Counted from the first letter of the stretch, positions 53,044-61,907 are shown. The stretch: DNA of 64,000 bases from Geovibrio ferrireducens (GCF_026226615.1 NZ_JAJAPB010000006.1:1-64000), one strand, 5' to 3'. The notes: a model not told the origin generated them from the sequence alone. A program made the numbers and translations.

Positions 53044-54128
53044 TAACCCTCAGCTTCCGCAGGGGGAGTATCCAGATATTTGGCAAACGCCTTTTTGTCA
53101 AAACATTTGGCGTATGCTTCCTCCGGTGAGATCCTGCCCGCAGTAAGCAGGTCTTTGATTGCCCCGTCCATAAGCTGCATCCCTTCGGCTTTTCCGGTCT
53201 GGATGCTGGATGGAATCTGGAAGGTTTTGCCTTCCCTGATAAGGTTGGCTATGGCGCTGTTCACAAACATTATCTCAAGTGCCGCGACACGGCCGGGTTT
53301 GTCCGTCCTTTTGAAAAGCTGCTGGCAGACAACGCCTTTCAGGGATTCGCTGAGCATGGCGCGGATCTGCGCCTGTCTGCCTTCGGGGAAAACATCTATT
53401 ATCCTGTCCACTGTTTTTGCGGCGGAATTGGTATGCAGAGTGCCGAAGACAAGGTGTCCCGTCTCGGCGGCTGTTATGGCAAGTTCGATGGTTTCAAGGT
53501 CGCGCATCTCACCCACCAGAATAACGTCAGGGTCTTCACGGAGCGCAGCCTTAAGGGCAGCGGCGAAGCTCTGTGTATGTGCGCCGACTTCACGGTGGTT
53601 GATGAGGCATCTGGCGGGTTTATGCACAAACTCCACCGGGTCCTCAACAGTGAGGATGTGATCCGGCCTGTTTTTGTTGATGTAGTCTATTATTCCGGCA
53701 AGGGTGGTTGATTTGCCGCTTCCCGTCGCTCCGGTAACAAGGATAAGTCCCCTGCTGTAATCTGCAAACCTCAGCACCTGCTGCGGCAGACCAAGCTGCT
53801 CCACAGTGAGGACAGTATCGGGAATTATCCTGAAAACAGCGCCCATGCCCCTTTTCTGGTAATAGTAATTGGCACGGAAGCGCGCCTTACCGGGAATCTC
53901 GTAAGCGAAATCCAGATCTTTTTTATCAAGAAACTTCTTCCACTGCTCTTCCTGACATATCTCTGAAAGAAGCTCCGTAAGCATTTCGTTGGTGAGTTTA
54001 TCATACTTAAAGGGGATTTCCGTAAGCTCGCCGTGCCTTCTCATCTGCGGTTTCACACCTGCGGAAAGGTGCAGGTCACTGCCGCCCTCGTTCATCAAAT
54101 GGTTGAAAAATGCGTCTATCTTAGGCAT
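53043..54128 (-). CDS. pilT: Type IV pilus retraction ATPase PilT
   Basis: 361 residues. SDLHLSAGVKPQMR at the N-terminus, Walker A GATGSGKST, Asp box DPVEF, Walker B-like DPDVILVGEMRD, His box GHLVFGTLHT, and the retraction motif near AIANLIREGKT. It powers pilus retraction and twitching at the inner face of the membrane. PilU is the alternative but the AIxNLIRE segment favours PilT. No pilus structural genes are nearby. GGAGGGGA precedes the ATG. Confidence 0.93.
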   Translation of the reverse strand: MPKIDAFFNHLMNEGGSDLHLSAGVKPQMRRHGELTEIPFKYDKLTNEMLTELLSEICQEEQWKKFLDKKDLDFAYEIPGKARFRANYYYQKRGMGAVFRIIPDTVLTVEQLGLPQQVLRFADYSRGLILVTGATGSGKSTTLAGIIDYINKNRPDHILTVEDPVEFVHKPARCLINHREVGAHTQSFAAALKAALREDPDVILVGEMRDLETIELAITAAETGHLVFGTLHTNSAAKTVDRIIDVFPEGRQAQIRAMLSESLKGVVCQQLFKRTDKPGRVAALEIMFVNSAIANLIREGKTFQIPSSIQTGKAEGMQLMDGAIKDLLTAGRISPEEAYAKCFDKKAFAKYLDTPPAEAEG

Positions 54129-54250
54129 GTTCCCCTCCGGAGGAGTAATAACTTAGTCAGTTTACACCACATTTTTCGTGATTTAAAGAGCTTATGAGGA
54201 ACAGGAAAAGTTAGTGTGCAAATTTTTCCGTTTAATTCGGACTTTTTTTG

Positions 54251-54357
54251 TTGACAAATAAAAGACCGGAACCAATCTTATAAACAAGGAAATTTTCCCT
54301 CCCCTCCTTAACACACATGCTTGGCCGGTCGCGCCCCCAATGCGACCGGCATTTTTT
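54251..54357 (+). ncRNA. Candidate small RNA with anti-Shine-Dalgarno tract
   Basis: TTGACA (54251-54256) with TCTTAT/TTATAA about 19-21 bp on (imperfect promoter), a C-rich stretch CCCTCCCCTCCTT (54297-54309), and a strong terminator at 54324-54357. There is no ORF. TCCCCTCC is exactly complementary to the pilT ribosome-binding site GGAGGGGA. The transcript would be about 70 bases. It could instead be an attenuated leader of the lipoprotein gene downstream. Confidence 0.45.
54324..54357 (+). terminator. Strong intrinsic terminator upstream of the lipoprotein gene
   Basis: GCCGGTCGC/GCGACCGGC, 9-bp perfect stem, 9-base loop, then A and six T. No plus-strand gene ends before it, which is why a small RNA or leader is proposed. 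Confidence 0.88.
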
Positions 54358-54440
54358 ATGCATTCTCCGTGAAAAAAAATATGTCATTTTCCTGACAACC
54401 ACATGGAATATGGTATCATCTTCATAACCGGAGGTGTGCA

Positions 54441-56264
54441 ATGCACAGAAAACACGTCAATGTCTTCATTGCTTTTCTAATTTGTCTGCAAATACTTATC
54501 GCAGGATGCGGCTCAGGATCGGGCTCTTCAAAAGGTGAGAAGTCAGTATATTCCATGCTGCCTGAACCGGAAACGGGGCATACCGCAACATTCAGTTCAT
54601 CAGGCCTTTTCAACCTCACACAGACCAGCCTTCTCAGCGGACAGATAGGCGATTCGCCCTTATCTGATTACGCCTCATACGCAGCCAGAGATAATATGGC
54701 AGGCTGGGCGTTCGGACTTGACAGGGAAGCCCTTAAAGAAACTTTGGGCGAAAGCGCAGCAGCAAGATACGAGAACAGCATCACGGAATTTATTGACGAA
54801 ATATTCACTCACCCTTCGGTGACCGCCAAGCTCCATCAGGCTGTCGGAAACTTCCCTCTTTTCAGCGGTGTGAATGATATAGCATCCCTGAATACCCTTC
54901 ACTCGGTTGAGTTTAAATCCATCTCCGTGGCAGACGGGGTTTACACCGAAACCGGAGTTCAGAAATCGGTCATTACCCTTAACATTATTCTTCCTTTTGA
55001 GCTTACATCGCAGAATCCTGATCTCTCTGCCTGTTCTGATACAGTAACTGAGATTGAGGCAGATGACAGTTTCAGCGAATTTATCAACCCTGCCGCAGCG
55101 GAATGGGATTATGCAATAAGCGCCAGCCTTGTTTTCTTTGTGGATGACTTAAGCAACAGCCACGCAGGAGCACTCCTCACGAAAAACAGCGATACAGTCA
55201 GCGAGGAGGAGGAAAAAGCAGTCGCGCGGAACTTCGGGCTGATTATATGGTTTCTGGAAAATCTGAACAGCCATCAGATCCCCTCATATGACGCAAAATT
55301 TGTGTTCGGCGCTTCCGGAAACCTGGTTTCATCAACCCTCGGAAGGATACACGGAACAGCTAAAATGAATGAAGACGTTGACTGCCTTATGGCTGTTGAT
55401 GCGCTCATGCCGGAGGCAGCACTCATAATACCCAATATTACAGGCGGCGGGTATCTTGATACGGATTACGAATACTACACCCATACATATAACGATGACC
55501 TTGACGGCGCAAATGAGGGGGACGAGCACGGAGCCGCATGTCTTCATGATAAAGACGGGAAAATTGTGCTGGTGGACGGGGAATCATCCTGCGCTACCGC
55601 CACAGGAACCTATGATTTATCAGACAATCTTTCCGCAGCGGGAAGTTCAGCTCTCTCCGGGACAACTGCGGCAAGGACTGTGCGGACACCTTATCAGAAA
55701 ATCACAATGGAGGATCTCCACTCCCATGATGATACATCTGTCAGAGCAACATCAGGGATATGCAACAAGAGCCCGTGGAGCAGCCTCAGAACCCCCAGAT
55801 TCGGCAGAGGTATAAGACTTGCCGTAAGCGAATGGGCTGTACACGGACAGGTGGCGGACCACTGGAATATCCATTGGTATCAGAGACCCGGCAGCGCCCT
55901 TGCTCAGTCTGCGATAAGCGATGCGGCTTATCTGATCAAGCTCATCGCTCAGGAAACACTTGTGGGCGGCTCATGGTGGGGATTTGCCTTTGCCTCTGCC
56001 GGACAGGCTTATAAATACGCTTCTAAGTTTAATATCTCCATTGCGGGCCATAAAATGGGCGGGGATACCAACAGCCGCATAGGGGATCTTATTGTTGCTG
56101 TAATCCGTTACGGAACAACGGCCACAAGCGTGAAGCAGTATCTCACATCCATCGGCGTATCCGAAACTGTGGACGGCGTAGCCCAGATGATTCAGACCCA
56201 GACTACCGGGTGGCAGGATTACTACAGCGGCTCACACAAAGTATGCGGCTATCAGTTTAATTAG
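54441..56264 (+). CDS. Large lipoprotein of unknown function
   Basis: 607 residues. Lipoprotein signal with lipobox LIAGC (C23), then a Gly/Ser linker. No domain is recognised. The last 200 residues are rich in aromatic residues and Trp (WAVHGQVADHWNIHWYQRP, read in parts; GGSWWGFAFASAGQAYKY), with a C-terminal VCGYQFN. Four cysteines in the mature part could form disulfides. Probably outer-membrane-anchored and facing the periplasm or surface. GGAGGTG precedes the ATG. The upstream terminator may attenuate it. Confidence 0.75.
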   Translation: MHRKHVNVFIAFLICLQILIAGCGSGSGSSKGEKSVYSMLPEPETGHTATFSSSGLFNLTQTSLLSGQIGDSPLSDYASYAARDNMAGWAFGLDREALKETLGESAAARYENSITEFIDEIFTHPSVTAKLHQAVGNFPLFSGVNDIASLNTLHSVEFKSISVADGVYTETGVQKSVITLNIILPFELTSQNPDLSACSDTVTEIEADDSFSEFINPAAAEWDYAISASLVFFVDDLSNSHAGALLTKNSDTVSEEEEKAVARNFGLIIWFLENLNSHQIPSYDAKFVFGASGNLVSSTLGRIHGTAKMNEDVDCLMAVDALMPEAALIIPNITGGGYLDTDYEYYTHTYNDDLDGANEGDEHGAACLHDKDGKIVLVDGESSCATATGTYDLSDNLSAAGSSALSGTTAARTVRTPYQKITMEDLHSHDDTSVRATSGICNKSPWSSLRTPRFGRGIRLAVSEWAVHGQVADHWNIHWYQRPGSALAQSAISDAAYLIKLIAQETLVGGSWWGFAFASAGQAYKYASKFNISIAGHKMGGDTNSRIGDLIVAVIRYGTTATSVKQYLTSIGVSETVDGVAQMIQTQTTGWQDYYSGSHKVCGYQFN

Positions 56265-56291
56265 GGCAGAAAGCAGCAGTATCTGAAAAAT

Positions 56292-56326
56292 CTTCCGCAG
56301 ACCCTCATTTGTGAGGGCTGCGGAGG
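56292..56326 (+). terminator. Stem-loop after the lipoprotein gene
   Basis: CTTCCGCAG-a-CCCTC against GAGGG-CTGCGGAGG, about 14 bp with one mismatch. No adjacent U-run. Confidence 0.5.
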
Positions 56327-56332
56327 TTAAAC

Positions 56333-56372
56333 TATTTTATATATCTTTGAATAGTGCCCATCAATTCTTCGA
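56333..56372. repeat. 40-bp direct repeat A: duplicate of the csoR 3' end
   Basis: 39 of 40 bases are identical to 56579-56618, which is the last 13 codons or so of csoR with its stop. Here the stop reads TAG instead of TAA. The two copies bracket 206 bp holding composite repeats 2 and 3. Confidence 0.85.
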
Positions 56373-56379
56373 CTTGATA

Positions 56380-56455
56380 GTAAAATCAGTGCATCCTGCC
56401 TGATTTTACACACGCTCGCGCCTTGCAGAGCAAGGCTTCGCTGCGCACGGCGCAG
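56380..56455. repeat. Composite palindromic repeat element, copy 2
   Basis: Left palindrome GTAAAATCAG (56380-56389) / CTGATTTTAC (56400-56409) around GCATCCTGC; core CACGCTCGCGCC...GGCGCAG at 56411-56455 with hairpin GCCTTGC-aga-GCAAGGC. No separate right palindrome before copy 3. Confidence 0.75.
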
Positions 56456-56470
56456 ACTCTTTCCCTGATT

Positions 56471-56566
56471 ATTCAAAATTTACCATCCATGGAAATTTTG
56501 AATACACGCTCGCGCCTTGCAAAGCAAGGCTTCGCTGCGCACGGCGCAGTTCCATCCATGGAACTG
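56471..56566. repeat. Composite palindromic repeat element, copy 3
   Basis: Left palindrome ATTCAAAATTT/AAATTTTGAAT (56471-56503) around CCATCCATGG; core 56505-56549, hairpin GCCTTGC-aaa-GCAAGGC; right palindrome CAGTTCCATCCATGGAACTG (56547-56566). The core differs from copy 2 at only one or two positions. Confidence 0.75.
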
Positions 56567-56577
56567 TAGGGCTTTAA

Positions 56578-56835
56578 TTATTTTATATATCTTTGGATAG
56601 TGCCCATCAATTCTTCGATGGCGGCGTCAGGGTGGTCTTCCTTGATGGCGGAGGAAACGCAGCTTTTCAGGTGTTTTTCCAGAACCATAAGCGTGACCTT
56701 GTCAAGCCCGCCCCGCACGGCGGAGATCTGGTTCACTATGTCTATACAGTATGAGCCGTCCTCCACCATGCGGATTATGCCGCCTATCTGCCCCTGAATT
56801 TTTTTCAGCCTGTCCAGAGTATCGGCGTGTTTCAA
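56578..56835 (-). CDS. csoR: CsoR-type Cu(I)-sensing repressor
   Basis: 85 residues, all-helical DUF156 fold. The Cu(I) ligand set C30-H55-C59 has the same spacing as C36-H61-C65 of characterised CsoR. It releases DNA when copper binds. Last gene of copA-copZ-csoR, overlapping copZ by 4 bases. The matching operator lies in front of copA. Its 3' end is the source of the 40-bp repeat at 56333. Confidence 0.94.
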   Translation of the reverse strand: MKHADTLDRLKKIQGQIGGIIRMVEDGSYCIDIVNQISAVRGGLDKVTLMVLEKHLKSCVSSAIKEDHPDAAIEELMGTIQRYIK

Positions 56836-57041
56836 GATTTTACCTCATAACCTTCGTCAGTGATCGTTTCCTTAATCTCCTCAAGGCTCACCTTTGCTCC
56901 GTCAAACTCAACCTCTACCGACTTCGAGGCGAGATCCACCTTAACCGATGCCACACCGGCAACGCCGCCGAGGGCTTTTTCCACTGCCATTTTGCAGTGT
57001 CCGCACTTCATTCCGTCAACTTTAAGTTCCGCTTTTTCCAT
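56832..57041 (-). CDS. copZ: Copper chaperone CopZ
   Basis: 69 residues, one heavy-metal-associated domain with MKCGHC (C13, C16). It carries Cu(I) in the cytoplasm to CopA and to CsoR. One-base overlap with copA upstream and 4 bases with csoR downstream. Confidence 0.93.
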   Translation of the reverse strand: MEKAELKVDGMKCGHCKMAVEKALGGVAGVASVKVDLASKSVEVEFDGAKVSLEEIKETITDEGYEVKS

Positions 57042-59206
57042 TAATGCACTCTCCTTAAATATTTATCAGGGCTCCACCTCTTAAGCCGCAGCGCATTCAG
57101 CACCACAGAAACCGAGCTGAACGACATAGCCGCACCCGCAATAACCGGGCTGAGATAGCCCATTGCCGCAAGGGGGATTCCCATTATGTTATATATCAGT
57201 GCCCAGAACAGACTGAGCTTTATGTTAGTCATTGCGCTTCTGCTTATTTTCAGGGCGATTCCGAGCTCCTTCATCGTACCCTTAAGCAGTGTAACGCCCG
57301 ATGTCTCTATGGCCACATCAGTACCCGTACCCATGGCTACCCCCACATCCGCAAGGGCGAGAGAAGGCGCATCGTTTATTCCGTCCCCCACCATGGCAAC
57401 GGTTCTGCCGTCTGCCTTAAGTTTTTCGATTACGTCCTTTTTGCCGTCCGGCAGAACTCCGGCTATGACATGCCTTATCCCCGCCTCATGCGCCACGGCT
57501 TCGGCTGCCTTTTTTGTATCTCCGGTGAGCATGAATACCTCCATGCCCAGTTTTCCGGCATATTCCACGAGGACCGCCGCACCGTCTTTTATTTTATCCG
57601 AAACGGCAAGCAGCCCTGCCGCCTGTCCGTCTATTGTTACATAAACCAGAGTCCGGCCAAGGGATTCAAACTCTTCCGCCTGTTTTTCAAGAGATGAAAA
57701 GTCTGCCTCAGCAAGCCTCCTGCTTCCGGCTGTCACCGTTCTGCCGCATACATCCGCCTTTATCCCTTTACCGGCATCAGTCACGGCATTCTCCGCCGCG
57801 GGAAGCTCAAGCCCCGCTGCCGCTTCTATAACCGCCTTCGCCAATGGGTGCTCTGAGAGCATTTCCGCAGCAGCGGCAAATTTCAGCACCTCATCCTTTG
57901 TAAAGCCGGGCGCAGTTTCGATCTCTCTCACTGCGGGCCTGCCCTCCGTGACAGTTCCTGTTTTATCAAGGACAAGAGTGTCTGTGCGGCTGAGTTTTTC
58001 CAGATGCTCACCTCCCTTGAAGAGCACCCCGAAGGAGGCCGCCCTGCCTGTTGCGGTCATTACTGATGTCGGCGTGGCAAGTCCCAGAGCGCAGGGGCAG
58101 GAGATAACTATAACGCTGGTGAATATGATAATTGCCTTGGTGAAGCCTGCTCCGAGTATGAAAAACCAGAAGGTAAAGGCCATGAGCGCGAAGATAATCA
58201 CAAGGGGCACGAAGTATGACGAGATAACATCCGCCATGCGCTGGATCGGTGCTTTAACCGCCTGCGCATCCTCCACCATGCGGATTATCCTGCTGAGGAG
58301 GGTGTCCGCCCCGATTCGGGTTACACGCACAAGGATGGTTCCGCCGCCGTTCACGGTTCCGCCAGTGACCTCTGCTCCTGTTTCTTTCAGAACAGGCAGA
58401 CTCTCACCCGTAACCATGGATTCGTCTATGTAAGAAGAACCGGAGACTATCTCCCCGTCCAGTGGAATCTTTGTTCCGGGCTTGACCACAAGGGTTTCAC
58501 CGACCATCACCGATTCCACGCCCACCTCAGCCTCTTTGCCGTCATGGAGGACAACGGCGGTTTTCGCACCGAGCTCCATCAGGCTCCTGAGCGCATCCGC
58601 CGTGCGGGCTTTCGCTATCCCTTCCAGATACTTGCCGAGAAGCACAAGGGTAATCAGCATGGCCGAAGCCTCAAAGTACAGATGCCCGTCAAAGAACATG
58701 CTCACAACACTGTACAGATACGCCGTTGTGGTTCCCATTGCCACAAGCACATCCATATTGGTTGAGCCGTGCTTAAGATTGGCGTAAGCCCCCTTATAGA
58801 ACCGCCACCCGCCCGCAAACTGAACAAACGATGCCAGCACAAACTGCACCCACTTATTCATAAAAATCAGGGGAAAAACATTGAGCCCAAATACATGGTC
58901 AAACATGGAGAGGCTCATGGGGAGGGTGAAAATAACGGAAAGAATGAGGATTATCTTGGTGTGCCTTTCGGCCTCTGCCGGGTCGCCCGCCTCTTTGGCG
59001 GCTCCGAAGCCTATATCCTCTATGAAGCGGATAATGTCTTCCTCCCTGAGGATTTCCCTGTCATAAACCACCCGCCCCTTCGCTGTGCTGAGGTTTACGG
59101 CCACTTCGGATATGCCTTTCTGTTTAGTGAGCTTTCTTTCTATTCGTGATGAGCATGCAGAGCATGTCATTCCGGTTATGCTGAGTTTTACGCTTTCTTC
59201 TTTCAT
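57041..59206 (-). CDS. copA: P1B-type Cu(I)-exporting ATPase
   Basis: 721 residues. A single N-terminal metal-binding domain with GMTCSAC; actuator TGES; membrane motif CPC in [12 protein letters not shown]; phosphorylation DKTGT; HP motif in SEHPLAKA; hinge GDGINDAP. It exports Cu(I) from the cytoplasm. First gene of the cop operon. The CsoR operator lies directly on its upstream edge, so the ribosome-binding site is limited to a GGGGT within it. Confidence 0.96.
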   Translation of the reverse strand: MKEESVKLSITGMTCSACSSRIERKLTKQKGISEVAVNLSTAKGRVVYDREILREEDIIRFIEDIGFGAAKEAGDPAEAERHTKIILILSVIFTLPMSLSMFDHVFGLNVFPLIFMNKWVQFVLASFVQFAGGWRFYKGAYANLKHGSTNMDVLVAMGTTTAYLYSVVSMFFDGHLYFEASAMLITLVLLGKYLEGIAKARTADALRSLMELGAKTAVVLHDGKEAEVGVESVMVGETLVVKPGTKIPLDGEIVSGSSYIDESMVTGESLPVLKETGAEVTGGTVNGGGTILVRVTRIGADTLLSRIIRMVEDAQAVKAPIQRMADVISSYFVPLVIIFALMAFTFWFFILGAGFTKAIIIFTSVIVISCPCALGLATPTSVMTATGRAASFGVLFKGGEHLEKLSRTDTLVLDKTGTVTEGRPAVREIETAPGFTKDEVLKFAAAAEMLSEHPLAKAVIEAAAGLELPAAENAVTDAGKGIKADVCGRTVTAGSRRLAEADFSSLEKQAEEFESLGRTLVYVTIDGQAAGLLAVSDKIKDGAAVLVEYAGKLGMEVFMLTGDTKKAAEAVAHEAGIRHVIAGVLPDGKKDVIEKLKADGRTVAMVGDGINDAPSLALADVGVAMGTGTDVAIETSGVTLLKGTMKELGIALKISRSAMTNIKLSLFWALIYNIMGIPLAAMGYLSPVIAGAAMSFSSVSVVLNALRLKRWSPDKYLRRVH

Positions 59207-59209
59207 ACA

Positions 59210-59228
59210 TATACCCCGTAAGGGTATA
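59210..59228. promoter_or_regulatory. CsoR operator in front of copA
   Basis: TATACCC-cgtaa-GGGTATA: a 7-bp inverted repeat around 5 bases, the TACCC/GGGTA form known for CsoR sites. It abuts the copA ATG at 4 bp. Confidence 0.85.
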
Positions 59229-59277
59229 CTACGCCTTTAAACCGACAGATCAAGTAAAAATTTTGGCAAAAAAAGGA

Positions 59278-59688
59278 TTACTGCGTCAAGCGCCTGATTT
59301 CAGCGGCTCTGCATCCGGCCTTTTTAAGCACCGCCTCAAAGTCGGATAAGGTGAAAGGTTTTTTAAGGAACCCGAAGATACCTAAGTTCTCGGCACGCTT
59401 TTCATAATCCGGCACATCATAGGCAGACATCACGACCACCACCAGTTCCGGGTTAAGCTGCTTCATTCCGGCTATCATCTCAAACCCGGTCATCTCAGGC
59501 ATCCACAGATCCGTTATCACAACATCAACAGAGGATTTACCGAAAACATCCAGCCCGTTCCTGCCGTTGTCCGCCATAATAACCTGCCCGAAAATATTGC
59601 GCAGGATGCTCTCCATGGCTCTTCTGGCGTAGCTGTCATCCTCCACAAAAAGGGCTGACAGGTTTTTCAAATCATTCAGTTCAGTCAT
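59278..59688 (-). CDS. Single-domain response regulator
   Basis: 136 residues: one receiver domain with acidic pair ED at VEDD, phospho-Asp in VVITDLWMPEM, and conserved Lys in FLKKPF. No output domain, so it acts as a CheY/Spo0F-like relay or binds a partner. GAGAG precedes the ATG. No kinase gene is adjacent. It lies 47 bp after the BrkB-like gene on the same strand. Confidence 0.9.
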   Translation of the reverse strand: MTELNDLKNLSALFVEDDSYARRAMESILRNIFGQVIMADNGRNGLDVFGKSSVDVVITDLWMPEMTGFEMIAGMKQLNPELVVVVMSAYDVPDYEKRAENLGIFGFLKKPFTLSDFEAVLKKAGCRAAEIRRLTQ

Positions 59689-59735
59689 TAAAATTCTCTC
59701 ACAATAAAATCAAAACAGAAAAAACTGTTTTCAGG

Positions 59736-60989
59736 TTATAAGTATAGCTTTTCATCCATATCTTTCAACCTTTCACAGAGAGAATTAATAATTCTTAATG
59801 AAAGCCGGTGATTCAGCCCGATGAGTTCGCGGAACGCCTCAGGCTCTATCTTGAATATAACCGAGTCCTCCCCGGCTTTTGCGGTGGCTGTTCTTGGGGT
59901 TCCAAGCAGGTTAGCCATCTCGCCCAGTATGTTCCCCTCACTGATTATTCCAATCGGCTTCTCCGCCCCTTCTATATACACATCCACCCTGCCCTTGTAG
60001 ACGTAATAAACCTCGCGCGATGTGTCTCCCTGATTAAAGAGCAGCGCGCCTTCGGGGTAAAAATCCGAGTAGCGCTTCATCATCGATGAGTTGCGCCCGA
60101 AGAAAAACCGTTCAAGAATATTGCGCTTCTCTTCGCTGTGAACGCTGAAAACCTTGTTTATCACAAGAATGTCCGTTCTGTCGCAGACGTACACGAACTC
60201 GGCGCAGATGAAAAAAACCTGACAGACGAGATATACCCAGAGAAGAAGAGCTATCAGAGCCCCGATCACCCCGTAAAGCATGTTCATTTTCGCCATACCC
60301 GTCATTATGCTGAAAGCGAATTTCAGCACAAACAGAAGAAAAGCGAAAAGAAGCGCCCCGCTGAAAGCAGCAGATGTGGACGGACGGCGAACCGGAAGGT
60401 ATCTGTAACAGATGAATGCACCAACGAAAGCGGCAAACACAGGAAGCATAAGCCCCAGCCCGCCGAGACTGCCTATCACCTCAGCCCCCACTCCGGACTG
60501 CATAAGCATTTCGCTTATAAAACCGAGAACAAGCCGCATTCCGGCAAAGAAAGTTACCAGCAGAAACACCGCCGGAATGATTACTATGGAAATAACCGCG
60601 GTAATTATGAAATTTCTGTTTTTAGGCGAAGGGAATATGACATCAAACGCCCTCTGCACAGAGGCCATAATCAGCCTTGATGTCCATAGCAGGTTCAGTG
60701 CGCCGAATAGCCCCACCGCTCCGGCGGCTCCGCTGCTCAGGCCGAATCTTTCCAGAAATTCCCTGTTCAGGTTAGGGCTGAAACTGCTGAGCAGACGGAA
60801 AAAATCTTCAGAGAACGCCGCGTGGCTGTCCAGAAAGGACTCAAAAATGGTAAGTATCAGAAGAATAATGGGAATTATCGAAAGCAGAAAGTAGTAGGCA
60901 ACAGCACCGGCATGGTTTGTGAGCTCGTTTTCCATATAACGGCTTACGGCTATGTAAAACTTATGGATGAAGGGTGTGCGGTTCTTCAT
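59736..60989 (-). CDS. YihY/BrkB membrane protein fused to a cyclic-nucleotide-binding domain
   Basis: 417 residues from the ATG at 60989 (GGAG upstream; a TTG 27 bases earlier follows directly on the previous stop). About six membrane helices with the YihY signature ENELTNHAGAVAYYFLLSIIPI (read in two parts). From about residue 290 a soluble cNMP-binding domain: EGALLFNQGDTSREVYYVYKG, then GEMANLLGTPRTATAKA. BrkB proteins normally lack it. The fusion suggests a membrane function gated by cAMP, c-di-AMP or a similar ligand. It follows the M15 peptidase gene closely. Confidence 0.85.
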   Translation of the reverse strand: MKNRTPFIHKFYIAVSRYMENELTNHAGAVAYYFLLSIIPIILLILTIFESFLDSHAAFSEDFFRLLSSFSPNLNREFLERFGLSSGAAGAVGLFGALNLLWTSRLIMASVQRAFDVIFPSPKNRNFIITAVISIVIIPAVFLLVTFFAGMRLVLGFISEMLMQSGVGAEVIGSLGGLGLMLPVFAAFVGAFICYRYLPVRRPSTSAAFSGALLFAFLLFVLKFAFSIMTGMAKMNMLYGVIGALIALLLWVYLVCQVFFICAEFVYVCDRTDILVINKVFSVHSEEKRNILERFFFGRNSSMMKRYSDFYPEGALLFNQGDTSREVYYVYKGRVDVYIEGAEKPIGIISEGNILGEMANLLGTPRTATAKAGEDSVIFKIEPEAFRELIGLNHRLSLRIINSLCERLKDMDEKLYL

Positions 60990-61016
60990 ATGCGGTGCTC
61001 CGCAGGCAGCAAACAA

Positions 61017-61889
61017 TCAGACAACTTTAACATGCCACGGCTCAAACCGAACGCCGTATGGGTTTTTTCTGTCATAACGGATGCGCATATAGCCTTCTTC
61101 CAAGAGTCTGGAATATTCCCTTGTGGTGGCGAACCTGTCAGTGAAGTTGAAATGCCCCCAGCCCTTTATGCCTACATCGAAATCGCCTGTGCCGTGGTAT
61201 GAGTAGCCTATGGGTGCTATGGAGCGCGAAGCCATGGAAAGGTTCCCCTTGGTCTCCACAGTTTTGGCAAGGAAAAGCCCCGCCTGCTTCACAATGCTCC
61301 TCACACCGGAGGTGAGAATGAGCGTTTTCATGTCTGCGGTTATTTTTGCGTAGGTGGCCTCCGCCTTGCCCTTGTATATGAAGTGCCCTGTGCCGGGCAT
61401 TTTGAAAACATGCCTGTCCTTTACTTCATCGTAAAGGCTGTTGAAAATCCTGTCCCCGTAGAAGCCGTAAGCAGATGCGCTGCGCCGGAAAAACTCCTCC
61501 ATGAAGTTTTTCTCCTGCGGGGTAAATTCGGCGAGTGCTCCCCTGAGGCTCATGGTGCTGAGAGCATCGCGGTAGGAAAGTACATTGAAATTGCCGAAAC
61601 CGACAAACTTCATAAGCTCGCGCAGCTTGCCGTTGCAGCTCTGAATGAGGGCAAACTCAGCGGGAGAGGCTATCACATCATCCTTGAAGCTGTGGTTGAA
61701 CTCTTTGATTTTTTTGAAGTATTCGCTGTTGTATATCTTCTGCCCGTCTTCAATGCGGCATATATCCGCGGACGGGTCACTTTTTCCGTCAGGGAAAGGA
61801 TACACAAAGCCAAGGGCATCCTCAGCACTCAAAAAGCATGAGGCTGCGGGGAGAGCGGCTGCAAGTTTCAGAAAAGTTCTTCTGTTCAC
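61017..61889 (-). CDS. M15/VanY-like peptidase with Tat-type signal
   Basis: 290 residues. The N-terminus RRTFLKLAAALPAAS is a twin-arginine-like signal. The C-terminal domain has YSYHGTGDFDVG and EPWHVKVV, matching the zinc ligands His/Asp...His of D,D-carboxypeptidases of the VanY/M15 type. It would trim peptidoglycan peptides in the periplasm. The start is GTG with a weak ribosome-binding site. Same strand as, and 27 bp before, the BrkB-like gene. Confidence 0.75.
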   Translation of the reverse strand: MNRRTFLKLAAALPAASCFLSAEDALGFVYPFPDGKSDPSADICRIEDGQKIYNSEYFKKIKEFNHSFKDDVIASPAEFALIQSCNGKLRELMKFVGFGNFNVLSYRDALSTMSLRGALAEFTPQEKNFMEEFFRRSASAYGFYGDRIFNSLYDEVKDRHVFKMPGTGHFIYKGKAEATYAKITADMKTLILTSGVRSIVKQAGLFLAKTVETKGNLSMASRSIAPIGYSYHGTGDFDVGIKGWGHFNFTDRFATTREYSRLLEEGYMRIRYDRKNPYGVRFEPWHVKVV

Positions 61890-61907
61890 GGCAAAGCACC
61901 ATGGAAA

